From the NCBI RefSeq assembly GCF_024970185.1, contig NZ_CP103965.1, forward strand, positions 1,236,001-1,300,000: a DNA stretch of 64,000 nucleotides. Direction: 5' to 3'. Shown here one piece after another: positions 1-8,522 of the stretch (the stretch's first letter is position 1; each line of letters begins with the position of its first letter). Made by a program: the position numbers and the translations under genes. The notes beneath the pieces were generated by a model. The model was given only the letters and a program-made list of their open reading frames with translations. It made no database searches and had not been told where the DNA came from. Origin of the DNA: Pseudomonas sp. N3-W. GTDB lineage: Bacteria; Pseudomonadota; Gammaproteobacteria; Pseudomonadales; Pseudomonadaceae.

Positions 1-278
1 AGACCGGTGAGCTGCTGGATCCGCACACCGCCATCGGCGTCAAGGCTGCCCGCGAATGCCGCCGCAGCCTGGATATTCCGATGGTGATCCTGGGCACCGC
101 CCATCCGGTCAAATTCCCGGACGCCGTGGAAAAAGCCGGTGTAGGAAAAGCTCTCGAACTACCTGCACATCTTTCTGATTTGTTTGAGCGAGATGAGCGC
201 TGCACCGTGTTGCCAAATGACCTGAAAGCCGTGCAGGCCTTTGTCAGTCAGCATGGCAACCGTGGCAAGCCTCTGTAA
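1..278 (+). CDS. thrC: Threonine synthase, C-terminal fragment
   Basis: This is the 3' end of a gene that begins before the window; the reading frame starts at base 3. The visible ~91 residues contain the C-terminal threonine synthase signature, with the segment PMVILGTAHPVKFPDAV followed by an acidic tail. Threonine synthase is a cytoplasmic PLP enzyme that converts O-phosphohomoserine to threonine. In Pseudomonas, thrC lies near recJ, which is found downstream here at 5328. The PLP lysine lies outside the window. A strong hairpin follows 23 bases after the stop codon. Confidence 0.9.
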   Translation, partial: TGELLDPHTAIGVKAARECRRSLDIPMVILGTAHPVKFPDAVEKAGVGKALELPAHLSDLFERDERCTVLPNDLKAVQAFVSQHGNRGKPL

Positions 279-301
279 CCGCTAAAAGCTGTCACATTTT
301 G

Positions 302-330
302 AAGCCCGTCTCCTGACGGGCTTTCTCGTT
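302..330 (+). terminator. Rho-independent terminator after thrC
   Basis: The inverted repeat AAGCCCGTC / GACGGGCTT (302-310 with 315-323) has a 4-base loop and is followed by the T-rich stretch TCTCGTTTCT. It lies just after the thrC stop. Confidence 0.8.
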
Positions 331-397
331 TCTGCATGCCACACTTGCCAGGTTTCGCCCTTGAAGGACGGGCGAGTGGATCTTGAAGGATGTGGCA

Positions 398-1771
398 ATG
401 CTGTTTTTTAGATGGTTGAAACCAGCCGCGTGCTGGGTATTTCTGGTGTGGGCGTTCGGGCTCGGACAATGGTCGTTTGCGGCGCCGTTGATAACCCATG
501 AGGGCAGGGGCTCGATGGTCGTCGGCGCAATTGAACTTGATGCGCAGGAGCGCCAATGGATTCGCGATAATCCGAAGGTGATTGTCTCCTCGACCCAATA
601 CCCGTTGTATTTGTTCAAGGACGAACAAGGTCATTGGGCTGGCTTGAACAATGACCTGCTCAATCGCATCAGTGCGATGACCGGACTGCAGTTCGTCCAT
701 GAAGAGTCATTCTCCACCGCCGAGACGCTTGTGCGACTGGAAAACGGTGCGGTGGACATGAACACGACACTGGCGCTGACGGAGGAGCGCAAGACGTTTC
801 TGGATTTTAGTCATGCGTTCGGCGGATCTGGCTGGGCCATGGTGGGGCGGACCGGGGCGCCCCTGCTGCAATCGTTGGATCAGCTCTCGGAAAAGATCCT
901 GGTGTTACCGGCCAGGCATGCCCTGGAGGCGGTCATTCGGCGCGACTATCCCTCGATCGAGTTGCACCTGGTCAAGACCTATGCCGAGGCCAGAGCCTTG
1001 ATCGAAAGCGGTGAGGCATATGCCACCATCGAAAACGAAGTCGGCGCACGTCTCTATCCCTCCGGGCAACTGCAGGTAGGGCGAACCGTTGAGGGCTGGT
1101 GGGAGCCGGACCATCTCGCGATTCGCAAAGGTCAGCCGCAGTTACTGAGCATTCTCAACAAGGCGCTTGAGGCTTTCCCTCCCGCTGAGTTACGGGCCAT
1201 TCGCACGAAATGGCTCGATGGGGTCGTCCCCACACCCACTCCCACTGTGTGGCAGCGAGCCACGCAATGGGGCTGCTGGGGGGTCGCCATCATCAGTCTG
1301 TTCGGCCTGCTTTCCCTGTTATGGAACCGGCGCCTGACGACGCTGATCAAGCAGCGCCTTGCGGCTGAAAAAGACCTCAGTGACCAGCTCGCTTTTCAGC
1401 ATGCGCTGATTGACGCAATGCCCGAGCCGATGTTTGTCCGTGATCTGGAAGGACGCTTGATCATGTGCAACAAAAGCTACGAAGAAGGTCTTTCGACCCG
1501 TTTCGATCAAGTGCGGGGGCGGCAATTGATCGAAGTGGATCTGTTTCCAGCGCAGACCGCTGAACTGTTGCATGCGGAATTCATGGCGCAACTCGCGACA
1601 CGTAAACCGCGCTTCAGCAAGCGTCAGTTGATGTTCAATACGGGGCTGCGGGATATCTATCAATGGACGGTGCCGTTCTACAGTGCTGATGGACAACTTC
1701 GCGGCCTGTTGGGCGGCTGGACCGACATTGAGCACAGAAGCGGCGTGGAGGAGTGCCAGTGTCCCCGATAA
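398..1771 (+). CDS. Truncated BvgS/EvgS-type sensor: periplasmic binding domain, TM helix, PAS, no kinase
   Basis: The start is the ATG at 398, 7 bases after AAGGA; a TTG at 383 is also in frame. The 457-residue product has an N-terminal signal or TM segment (about 5-28), one Venus-flytrap SBP_bac_3-like domain (about 45-275) with the LDAQERQWIRDNP-type opening seen in BvgS second binding domains, a TM helix (about 289-308), and a PAS domain (about 328-445) containing FVRDLEGRLIMCNKSYEEG. It ends right after GGWTDIEHRS, where BvgS-type kinases normally continue into the His-kinase, receiver and Hpt domains. The first flytrap domain is also missing. It looks like a deletion remnant of an unorthodox sensor kinase. 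The frame is intact, so it may still be expressed as a membrane binding protein without output. No response regulator gene is adjacent. Confidence 0.75.
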   Translation: MLFFRWLKPAACWVFLVWAFGLGQWSFAAPLITHEGRGSMVVGAIELDAQERQWIRDNPKVIVSSTQYPLYLFKDEQGHWAGLNNDLLNRISAMTGLQFVHEESFSTAETLVRLENGAVDMNTTLALTEERKTFLDFSHAFGGSGWAMVGRTGAPLLQSLDQLSEKILVLPARHALEAVIRRDYPSIELHLVKTYAEARALIESGEAYATIENEVGARLYPSGQLQVGRTVEGWWEPDHLAIRKGQPQLLSILNKALEAFPPAELRAIRTKWLDGVVPTPTPTVWQRATQWGCWGVAIISLFGLLSLLWNRRLTTLIKQRLAAEKDLSDQLAFQHALIDAMPEPMFVRDLEGRLIMCNKSYEEGLSTRFDQVRGRQLIEVDLFPAQTAELLHAEFMAQLATRKPRFSKRQLMFNTGLRDIYQWTVPFYSADGQLRGLLGGWTDIEHRSGVEECQCPR

Positions 1772-1802
1772 ATGTCAGGTAATGGCTGGCTGCTCACCGT
1801 CG

Positions 1803-1848
1803 CAGCCGTCGGTCGCCGCGGCCAGGGTGCGCGGCGGGCTGTTTTTTT
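1803..1848 (+). terminator. Rho-independent terminator after sensor remnant
   Basis: The compound stem CAGCC + CGCCGCG pairs with CGCGGCG + GGCTG (1803-1841) with a bulge, and is followed by seven T at 1842-1848. It lies 32 bases after the sensor stop. Confidence 0.75.
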
Positions 1849-1991
1849 CCTGTCATCCAGGCGGTGCATGCTTTGTCGAACAGCGACGCAGAGTCGCTGT
1901 AATCAGTATTCAGAACTTTCTTCTCGGGCCGGTGGTCATTAATACACACGCCGCAGGCACTTTGTTTTCGGACTATTGAGTGGTGATCGGG

Positions 1992-2279
1992 ATGGAAAGT
2001 ATCAGTCTATTGCTCGGTGAGGCTCTGAGCCCGTATCAGGTTACGTTGACCCCTTCTGGTATCGGAGGCGAGCGCCTGGTGACCTTGAAGAGTGCGACCG
2101 GCGCTATCGTGATAGAGCGAGTATTCAATCACGCGCAATTGACCGACAAGCGACTTCTAACCGATGTCGTCGACGGCTTGCATCGTGACTTGCTGATTGC
2201 CGAGGGGCGACTGGAGCCCTGTGTCATCGCGGCCTTGCGCAATGCCGCGCAGGACAAGATGTTGGCTAGTCGAAATTGA
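1992..2279 (+). CDS. DUF3509 family protein
   Basis: This small soluble protein of 95 residues begins MESISLLLGEALSPYQ. An in-frame GTG at 1980 would add four residues, but the ATG at 1992 matches the usual start of this Pseudomonas family. The pattern (N-terminal ESISLLLGEAL, a central beta-rich ITLKSATGAIVIER-like part, then a helix LTDKRLLTDVVDGLHRDLL) fits DUF3509, whose function is unknown. It has no signal peptide or membrane segment. It appears monocistronic, bounded upstream by the terminator at 1803-1848 and downstream by a hairpin at 2399. The family call is from recall of the pattern, not a search. Confidence 0.7.
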   Translation: MESISLLLGEALSPYQVTLTPSGIGGERLVTLKSATGAIVIERVFNHAQLTDKRLLTDVVDGLHRDLLIAEGRLEPCVIAALRNAAQDKMLASRN

Positions 2280-2398
2280 TTTGAAGGGTGTGGGAACCTT
2301 CTTGCAGATAGGTCGGTCAGATTTTGTAACAGCAGGATCAAGCATTGTGCTCCGGTGCTTGTAGCTTGCTGCCACTGGTCTTTATGTAGGCCACGTTT

Positions 2399-2436
2399 AA
2401 CCCCGAGTCGTCTCCCCACTTCTCGGGGTTTCTTTT
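2399..2436 (+). terminator. Rho-independent terminator after DUF3509 gene
   Basis: The stem AACCCCGAG (2399-2407) pairs with CTCGGGGTT (2422-2430), and TCTTTTG follows. It ends the plus-strand unit just before the convergent gene at 2446. Confidence 0.75.
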
Positions 2437-2445
2437 GTCTGCGAT

Positions 2446-3417
2446 TTATCGGTGCCCGGCTTGCTGCTGGAAAAAAGCCCCGGTTTCTTCCAGATACCTG
2501 TCGCGGCTTTGCGGGTCCAGCCAGGCGGCGTAGGCCTGATTCAAGCGTTCGTGGGGCAGGGTGCGCAGTACCTGGTTGATCTCGGTGATTGCCTGTCGGC
2601 CTTGAGCGGTATTGGTGCAACCGATGTAGCCGGACAGGTATTTTTCCGCGCCGCGAATCGGATAGAACTGCAATTCATCCTTGGCGATTCCTTGTAGCTC
2701 AGCCTGATAGCGGATTTCCGGGGCATAACCCAACAGCAGTCGCAAACGCCCCAGCCGTTGCATTTGCAACAGGCTGCCCAAGGCGTCGTTGCCGTAGTGC
2801 AGGGTCAGTGCGTTGGCCGGTGCCTGTTTGAGCAACCCATCGAGATATTCCCCGTAATTGCGCTCGGCAATAATGCCCAGCTTCTCGCGACCGCTGGCCA
2901 GCAGGGCCGCGAGGTCCACTTCACCGTCCGTGATGAACGGCGTCAGCATCTCTCGATCAATGCGACGCACCGCCAAGCCGTTGTTCATGGCCTGAAACAC
3001 CGGGATGGAAAACGTGATCCAGCGCTCGCGCTCCTCGCTCCGATTCAGCGCCGCGTCGCACGTCAGCGAAGGCTCATGGAGCATTTGCAGGCCTCGGGCG
3101 CGATTGACCCGCAGCACGCTGTGTTGATATTGCGGCATACCGGCGATCAGTAGCGGCAACAGTTGATCAATGACTCCCTGACCTTTTTTCGGTCCTTCGA
3201 AAATCGTCAGTGGCGGAAGGTCGCGCACCAACCAGATCAGAGTTGGCCTGGGCTGCGCTTGCGCCGAATCGGCCTGGCCGATGAGCAACGATACCGCCGC
3301 CAATACGCACAACAGCCGCCCGCCATGGGACAGGCTGTGGCTGATGAGCCGCTCAAGCAAACGCTTCAGCTTAGATGGCTCCGTCTTTGCGCAGTTGTGC
3401 GATCTGCTGCGGGTCAT
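2446..3417 (-). CDS. Periplasmic solute-binding-like protein (TIGR02285 type)
   Basis: The product is about 323 residues if the ATG at 3417 is used. A TTG at 3423 and another TTG at 3360 are alternative starts, and none has a strong ribosome site. A hydrophobic segment (LLCVLAAVSLLIGQADSAQA) looks like a signal peptide, followed by a SBP_bac_3-like fold. Motifs LIWLVRDLPPLTIFEGP and NRARGLQMLHEPSLTCDAAL, and the C-terminal YIGCTNTAQGRQAITEINQVL, resemble the TIGR02285 family of proteobacterial periplasmic proteins, whose function is not known. The 5' end overlaps the end of the CoA-transferase gene by about 47 bases, which suggests either translational coupling or a start further downstream. 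No transporter permease is next to it. Confidence 0.65.
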   Translation of the reverse strand: MTRSRSHNCAKTEPSKLKRLLERLISHSLSHGGRLLCVLAAVSLLIGQADSAQAQPRPTLIWLVRDLPPLTIFEGPKKGQGVIDQLLPLLIAGMPQYQHSVLRVNRARGLQMLHEPSLTCDAALNRSEERERWITFSIPVFQAMNNGLAVRRIDREMLTPFITDGEVDLAALLASGREKLGIIAERNYGEYLDGLLKQAPANALTLHYGNDALGSLLQMQRLGRLRLLLGYAPEIRYQAELQGIAKDELQFYPIRGAEKYLSGYIGCTNTAQGRQAITEINQVLRTLPHERLNQAYAAWLDPQSRDRYLEETGAFFQQQAGHR

Positions 3418-4570
3418 AACCAAGGTCGTTCAATACCTGCGCATTGTGTTCGCCCAGTTGTGGTCCGACCCATTCGGAGCTACCGGGTGTATCAGATAGT
3501 TTCGGCACGATGCCCGGCATCTTGAAGTCTTTGCCACCGGGTAGCTTGGCTTGCAGAAACATTTCCCGCGCCAGGTATTGCGGGTCGCTGAACATGTCTT
3601 CGGCGCTGAAGATTCGGCTGGCGGGTACTTCGGCCTGATTCAGTTGCTCGATGAGGGTGTCCAGCGGCAGTGAATTGACCCAGCGATCAATCACGCCATA
3701 CAGCTCATCACGCCGGGTGTCGCGACCATCGTTACTGGCCAGTTCCGGGTCGTTCGCCAGGTCTTCCCGGCCGATGATCAGCATGAAGCGTTTGAAAATG
3801 GCATCGCCATTGGCGCCGATCTGCACATGCTTGCCGTCGGCGCTGGTATGGATGGAGGAGGGCGTGATGCCGGGCATGATGTTGCCGGTGCGTTCGCGAA
3901 TGAAGCCGAAAACGTCGAACTCCGGGACCATGCTTTCCATCATCGCGAAGATCGCTTCGTACAGCGCCACGTCCACCACTTGTCCGAGGCCGCCATTGAC
4001 TTCGCGATGACGCAAGGCCATCAACGCCCCAATCACGCCCCAGAGCGCGGCAATCGAATCGCCGATGGAAATCCCGGTGCGCACCGGCGGGCGATCCTCG
4101 AACCCGGTGATGTAGCGCAGGCCGCCCATCGATTCTCCGACCGCGCCAAAACCGGGTTGGTCCTTCATCGGCCCGGTCTGGCCAAAGCCCGACAGACGCA
4201 CCATCACCAGTTTTGGATTCAGGGCGTGGATAACGTCCCAGCCCAGCCCGAGCTTTTCCAGCACACCTGGACGAAAATTCTCGATCAGGATGTCCGCCTC
4301 GCCGAGCAGCTTTTTCAGAATCGCCAGGCCTTCCGGGTGTTTGAGGTTCAGGGTCAGAGACTTCTTGTTGCGTGCCTGGACGAACCACCACAACGAGGTG
4401 CCTTCATACAGCTTGCGCCATTTTCGCAACGGATCACCGCCGTCCGGGGATTCGATCTTGATGATTTCGGCACCGAATTCGCCGCAAATGCGCGAGGCAA
4501 ACGGCCCGGCGATCAACGTACCCAATTCAATGACTTTCAGACCGGACAGGGGTTTGGCGGTGAGTGGCAT
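3371..4570 (-). CDS. Class III CoA-transferase (CaiB/BaiF family)
   Basis: The start is the ATG at 4570, opening MPLTAKPLSGLKVIELGT; longer in-frame extensions are not family-like. The 399 residues match the class III CoA-transferase length. Visible family features are the opening VIELGTLIAGPFASRICGEFG, the segment IKIESPDGGDPLRKW, NKKSLTLNLKHPEG, and Asp171 in TGISIGDSIAAL, which aligns with the catalytic Asp of formyl-CoA transferase. These cytoplasmic enzymes move CoA between acyl-CoA and a free acid through an anhydride and enzyme-thioester path. The substrate cannot be read from the sequence. Formyl-, glutarate- or carnitine-like acids are possible. Confidence 0.85.
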   Translation of the reverse strand: MPLTAKPLSGLKVIELGTLIAGPFASRICGEFGAEIIKIESPDGGDPLRKWRKLYEGTSLWWFVQARNKKSLTLNLKHPEGLAILKKLLGEADILIENFRPGVLEKLGLGWDVIHALNPKLVMVRLSGFGQTGPMKDQPGFGAVGESMGGLRYITGFEDRPPVRTGISIGDSIAALWGVIGALMALRHREVNGGLGQVVDVALYEAIFAMMESMVPEFDVFGFIRERTGNIMPGITPSSIHTSADGKHVQIGANGDAIFKRFMLIIGREDLANDPELASNDGRDTRRDELYGVIDRWVNSLPLDTLIEQLNQAEVPASRIFSAEDMFSDPQYLAREMFLQAKLPGGKDFKMPGIVPKLSDTPGSSEWVGPQLGEHNAQVLNDLGYDPQQIAQLRKDGAI

Positions 4571-4718
4571 GCGTGATCCTGTAGGACAAGGGGTGAGCCG
4601 ATAGAGCGTTTTAACATAGCCCGGCGTCCATCGCCCAAGGTTGTATGGTCGCGAATTCGTTGATTGCCTGCTGCATCGGTTAGACTTGCCGCCTTTCCCC
4701 GTATCAAGAAGCCCGTTC

Positions 4719-5261
4719 ATGGCCCAGCCGTCCACGACCTACAAGTTTGAACTGAACCTCACCGACCTCGACCGCAGCGTGTACGAAAGCGTGAAGCAGA
4801 CCATCGCCCGTCATCCTTCGGAAACCGAAGAGCGCATGACCGTACGGCTGCTGGCCTACGCCTTCTGGTACAACGAGCAGCTCGCTTTCGGGCGTGGTCT
4901 GTCAGACGTGGATGAACCTGCCCTGTGGGAAAAGAGCCTGGACGACCGCGTGCTGCACTGGATCGAAGTTGGCCAGCCGGACGCCGATCGCCTGACCTGG
5001 TGCTCGCGTCGTACCGAACGCACCAGCCTGCTCGCCTACGGCAGCCTGCGCGTTTGGGAAGGCAAGGTGATCCCGGCGATCAAGACCCTGAAAAACGTAA
5101 ACATCGCTGCCGTGCCGCAGGAAGTGCTGGAAACCCTGGCCAAGGACATGCCCCGCGTTATCAAGTGGGACGTGATGATCAGCGAAGGAACGATTTTCGT
5201 CACCGACGACCGTGGTCAGCACGAAGTCCAGTTGCAGTGGTTGCAGGGCGAGCGCGGCTGA
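4719..5261 (+). CDS. yaeQ: YaeQ family protein
   Basis: The 180-residue soluble protein starts at the ATG at 4719 (MAQPSTTYKFELNLTDLDR). The order of motifs is typical of YaeQ: the N-terminal TYKFELNLTDLDR, HPSETEERMTVRLLAYAFWY, GLSDVDEPALWEKSLDD, and IEVGQPDADRLTWCSRRT. The YaeQ fold is related to PD-(D/E)XK nucleases, and E. coli YaeQ was once proposed as a transcription-elongation factor suppressor. Its biochemical role is not settled. It lies 66 bases upstream of recJ in the same direction, a neighbour pair also known in other pseudomonads, and may be co-transcribed with it. Confidence 0.9.
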   Translation: MAQPSTTYKFELNLTDLDRSVYESVKQTIARHPSETEERMTVRLLAYAFWYNEQLAFGRGLSDVDEPALWEKSLDDRVLHWIEVGQPDADRLTWCSRRTERTSLLAYGSLRVWEGKVIPAIKTLKNVNIAAVPQEVLETLAKDMPRVIKWDVMISEGTIFVTDDRGQHEVQLQWLQGERG

Positions 5262-5327
5262 TTTTTCACCGCCCGCTGCACCCCCCCGGTTTTATCCTGA
5301 ATATCCAAGAGAAGTCCCTGTCACCCC

Positions 5328-7037
5328 ATGCGCATCGAACCTCGCCTGTTGCCCGACACCCTGCCATTCCTCGGTGATCTGCCGCCGCTGCTGACCCGTC
5401 TGTATGCGGCGCGGGGCGTGCAGTCCGAAGCGGAACTGGATAAAAGCCTGGCGCGGCTGATTCCGTTTCAGCAGCTCAAGGGCATTGATGCTGCCGTGGA
5501 TTTGCTGGTGACTGCTCTGGAGCAACGCCAGCGGATCCTGATCGTCGGCGACTTCGATGCCGATGGCGCGACGGCCAGCACCGTGGGCATGCTCGGGTTG
5601 CAACTGCTGGGGGCGGCTCATGTCGATTATCTGGTGCCGAATCGTTTCGAGTATGGCTACGGCCTGACGCCGGAAATCGTCGAAGTGGCGCTGACCCGCA
5701 CGCCGCAATTGCTGATTACTGTGGATAACGGTATTTCCAGCGTCGAGGGCGTGGCGGCGGCGAAGAAAGCCGGGCTCAAGGTGCTGGTCACTGACCACCA
5801 CCTGCCCGGCGATGAACTGCCGCAGGCCGACGCCATCGTCAACCCGAACCAGCCGGGCTGCGGGTTCCCGAGCAAGGCGCTGGCGGGCGTCGGGGTGATC
5901 TTCTATGTGCTGATGGCCTTGCGTGCGCGTTTGCGCAGCCTGGGCTGGTACGAGAGCCGCACGCAGCCGAACATCGGCGAACTGCTTGATCTGGTGGCGT
6001 TGGGCAGTGTTGCCGACGTGGTGCCGCTGGATGCCAACAACCGGATTCTGGTGCATCAGGGCCTGGAGCGGATTCGCGCCGGGCGCGCGCGACCGGGGAT
6101 CAAGGCGATCCTCGAAGTGGCCAAGCGTGACCATGCACGCATCACCTCGACTGATCTGGGGTTTATCGTCGGCCCACGCCTGAATGCGGCGGGGCGTCTG
6201 GACGACATGAGCCTGGGCATCGAATGCCTGCTTACCGAAGACGCAGGCCTTGCCCGTGAGATGGCCGCCCAGCTCGACGGCATGAACCAGGACCGTAAAT
6301 CCATCGAGCAGGGCATGCAGCGTGAGGCGCTGGCCCAGCTCAAGGACCTGCCAGTGGAGTCGATGCCGTTCGGCTTGTGCCTGTTCGACCCGGAATGGCA
6401 CCAGGGCGTCATTGGCATCCTCGCCTCACGGATGAAAGAACGCTATTTCCGCCCCACCATTGCCTTTGCCGATGCTGGCGACGGCCTGCTCAAGGGCTCG
6501 GGGCGTTCGGTTCAGGGCTTTCATATTCGCGATGCCTTGAGTGTGGTGGCGGCGCAACATCCGAACCTGATCGCCAAGTACGGCGGCCACGCCATGGCCG
6601 CCGGTCTGACCCTGGCGCAAGAGAATTTTCCGTTGTTCGCCGAAGCGTTTGATGCCGAAGTGCGCAGGCAATTGCGCGAAGAAGACCTGACCGGGCGGTT
6701 GTTGTCGGACGGCACCCTGGCGGTCGAGGAGTTTCACCTGGAACTGGCTCGTGCCTTGCGCCATGCCGGGCCTTGGGGCCAGCACTTTCCGGAGCCGTTG
6801 TTTCACGGGGTGTTCCAGTTGGTCGAGCAGCGAGTGGTGGGCGAACGGCACCTGAAAGTGGTGCTGAAAAGCGAATGTGGTTCGGTGAAGCTGGACGGTA
6901 TTGCGTTCGGTATTGATCGGGATATCTGGCCGAACCCGACCATCAAGTGGGTGGAACTGGCTTATAAGCTCGACCTCAACGAGTTTCGTGGAAACGAGAC
7001 CGTGCAGTTGATGATCGCCCACATCGAACCGCGTTAA
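5328..7037 (+). CDS. recJ: Single-stranded-DNA-specific 5'-3' exonuclease RecJ
   Basis: The 569 residues match RecJ length. The DHH phosphoesterase motifs are complete: VGDFDADGATAS with Asp75, Asp77 and Asp79; TVDNGIS; VTDHHLPG (Asp156, His157, His158); VALGSVADVVPL; and the DHHA1 motif KYGGHAMAAGL. A C-terminal OB-like region follows. RecJ degrades single-stranded DNA 5' to 3' in recombinational, mismatch and base-excision repair, using Mn/Mg bound by the Asp and His residues. The start at 5328 has GAGAAG about 10 bases upstream. A REP pair follows the stop within 5 bases. Confidence 0.96.
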   Translation: MRIEPRLLPDTLPFLGDLPPLLTRLYAARGVQSEAELDKSLARLIPFQQLKGIDAAVDLLVTALEQRQRILIVGDFDADGATASTVGMLGLQLLGAAHVDYLVPNRFEYGYGLTPEIVEVALTRTPQLLITVDNGISSVEGVAAAKKAGLKVLVTDHHLPGDELPQADAIVNPNQPGCGFPSKALAGVGVIFYVLMALRARLRSLGWYESRTQPNIGELLDLVALGSVADVVPLDANNRILVHQGLERIRAGRARPGIKAILEVAKRDHARITSTDLGFIVGPRLNAAGRLDDMSLGIECLLTEDAGLAREMAAQLDGMNQDRKSIEQGMQREALAQLKDLPVESMPFGLCLFDPEWHQGVIGILASRMKERYFRPTIAFADAGDGLLKGSGRSVQGFHIRDALSVVAAQHPNLIAKYGGHAMAAGLTLAQENFPLFAEAFDAEVRRQLREEDLTGRLLSDGTLAVEEFHLELARALRHAGPWGQHFPEPLFHGVFQLVEQRVVGERHLKVVLKSECGSVKLDGIAFGIDRDIWPNPTIKWVELAYKLDLNEFRGNETVQLMIAHIEPR

Positions 7038-7041
7038 GCCA

Positions 7042-7103
7042 TCGCGAGCAGGCTCGCTTCCACAGCAATTATGCAGACACTGTGGGAGCGAGCCTGCTCG
7101 CGA
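7042..7103. repeat. REP pair (REPIN), inverted
   Basis: Two 22-base REP cores in inverted orientation (7042-7063 and 7082-7103; the left core carries one C-to-T change, TTCCAC) are separated by 18 bases, directly after recJ. The transcript can fold into a long hairpin and may protect the recJ mRNA end. Confidence 0.85.
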
Positions 7104-7302
7104 AGCGATCTCCTTCACGCCAAATCTTTCGGAACGCTCCTTCATTCGCCGTTGTCGACTAGGCTCTAAGCACTGCTTGATTGGCCTTGTGACGTCTTGT
7201 CGATTTTTTTACCCGCGGGGGCGGGTGTTGCACCTTTTCCTGTCACTCGTCGACTTTTCAAACAGAACCCTGGAGCCTGCCCACTGATTCGAGAGGTGCC
7301 CC

Positions 7303-8409
7303 ATGAGTCTGCTGCTGGAACCCTATACCCTTCGTCAATTGACCCTGCTCAACCGCATCGCCGTGTCGCCGATGTGCCAGTACTCCAGCGTCGATGGCCT
7401 GGCCAATGACTGGCACCTGGTCCACCTCGGCAGCCGTGCGGTGGGCGGGGCCGGGCTTGTGTTCACCGAAGCCACGGCGGTCACTGCCGACGGCCGCATT
7501 ACCGCTGAGGACCTCGGTCTGTGGAATGACGAACAGATCGAACCCTTGCAACGCATTACGCGTTTCATCGCAGCCCAAGGCGCGGTATCGGGCATTCAAC
7601 TGGCCCACGCCGGGCGCAAGGCCAGCACCCACCGGCCATGGATCGGCAAGCATGGCAGCGTCAAGGTCGAAGACGGCGGCTGGCCCACGGTCGGCCCTTC
7701 GCCGATAGCCTTCGATCCGCAGCACGCGGCCCCCAAACAGCTGGATGAAAACGAGATCGCAGAAGTGGTTCAAGCTTTCGTCGAGTCGGCAAAGCGTGCG
7801 CTGACTGCCGGCTTCAAGGTGGTGGAAATCCATGCCGCTCACGGTTACCTGCTGCACCAGTTCCTGTCGCCCCTGAGTAATCAGCGCCGCGATCAATACG
7901 GTGGTTCGTTCGACAACCGCATTCGGCTGGTGCTGCAGGTCACCGAAGCCGTGCGGGCGGTGTGGCCCGAAGAGCTGCCGTTGTTCGTGCGTGTGTCGGC
8001 CACCGACTGGGTGGAGGACGGCTGGAACCCGGACGAAACCGTGGAGCTGGCGCGGCGCCTCAAGGCGTTGGGTGTTGATTTGATCGATGTCTCGTCAGGC
8101 GGTACGGCGGCCAATGCCGAGATTCCGACCGGGCCGGGCTACCAGACCCGTTTCGCCGAGCGGGTGCGCAAGGAGTCAGGCATCGCCACCGGCACCGTAG
8201 GCATGATTACCGAACCCGCGCAGGCCGAGCACATCCTGCGCACCTGCCAGGCCGACGTCATCTTTCTCGCCCGTGAGCTGCTGCGTGATCCGTATTGGCC
8301 GCTGCATGCCGATGACGACCTGGGCGGACGCAAGGCGGTATGGCCTGCGCAATACCAGCGTGCGACCCACCGCGATCAGCCGATTCATGAGTCGGATTTG
8401 CGCGATTGA
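7303..8409 (+). CDS. Old-yellow-enzyme family NADPH:flavin oxidoreductase (YqjM/XenA class)
   Basis: The 368-residue protein begins MSLLLEPYTLRQLTLLNR after GAGAGG. It is an FMN-binding TIM barrel. Cys25 and Tyr27 in SPMCQYSS are the flavin-tuning and substrate residues of the YqjM/XenA subclass, and the active-site string IHAAHGYLLHQFLSP supplies the His/His/Tyr set. The C-terminal TCQADVIFLARELLRDPYWP is also typical. These cytoplasmic enzymes reduce activated C=C bonds of enones, quinones and nitro compounds with NAD(P)H. The native substrate is unknown. It is a single gene, with a terminator-like hairpin 50 bases after the stop. Confidence 0.92.
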   Translation: MSLLLEPYTLRQLTLLNRIAVSPMCQYSSVDGLANDWHLVHLGSRAVGGAGLVFTEATAVTADGRITAEDLGLWNDEQIEPLQRITRFIAAQGAVSGIQLAHAGRKASTHRPWIGKHGSVKVEDGGWPTVGPSPIAFDPQHAAPKQLDENEIAEVVQAFVESAKRALTAGFKVVEIHAAHGYLLHQFLSPLSNQRRDQYGGSFDNRIRLVLQVTEAVRAVWPEELPLFVRVSATDWVEDGWNPDETVELARRLKALGVDLIDVSSGGTAANAEIPTGPGYQTRFAERVRKESGIATGTVGMITEPAQAEHILRTCQADVIFLARELLRDPYWPLHADDDLGGRKAVWPAQYQRATHRDQPIHESDLRD

Positions 8410-8457
8410 ACGACCTTGCGCAGGCATAGGGCTGCGGTTAACGTTGAGTAGCCCAGA

Positions 8458-8486
8458 AAACCCGCCCTGAACCGGTGGGTTTTTTC
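8458..8486 (+). terminator. Rho-independent terminator after OYE gene
   Basis: The stem AAACCCGCC (8458-8466) pairs with GGTGGGTTT (8474-8482) with one G-T pair, and a T run reaches 8485. It separates the OYE gene from the ATPase gene at 8523. Confidence 0.7.
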
Positions 8487-8522
8487 TTGCCTGCCATCGG
8501 CAAAACGCAAAAGGAGAAGCCC

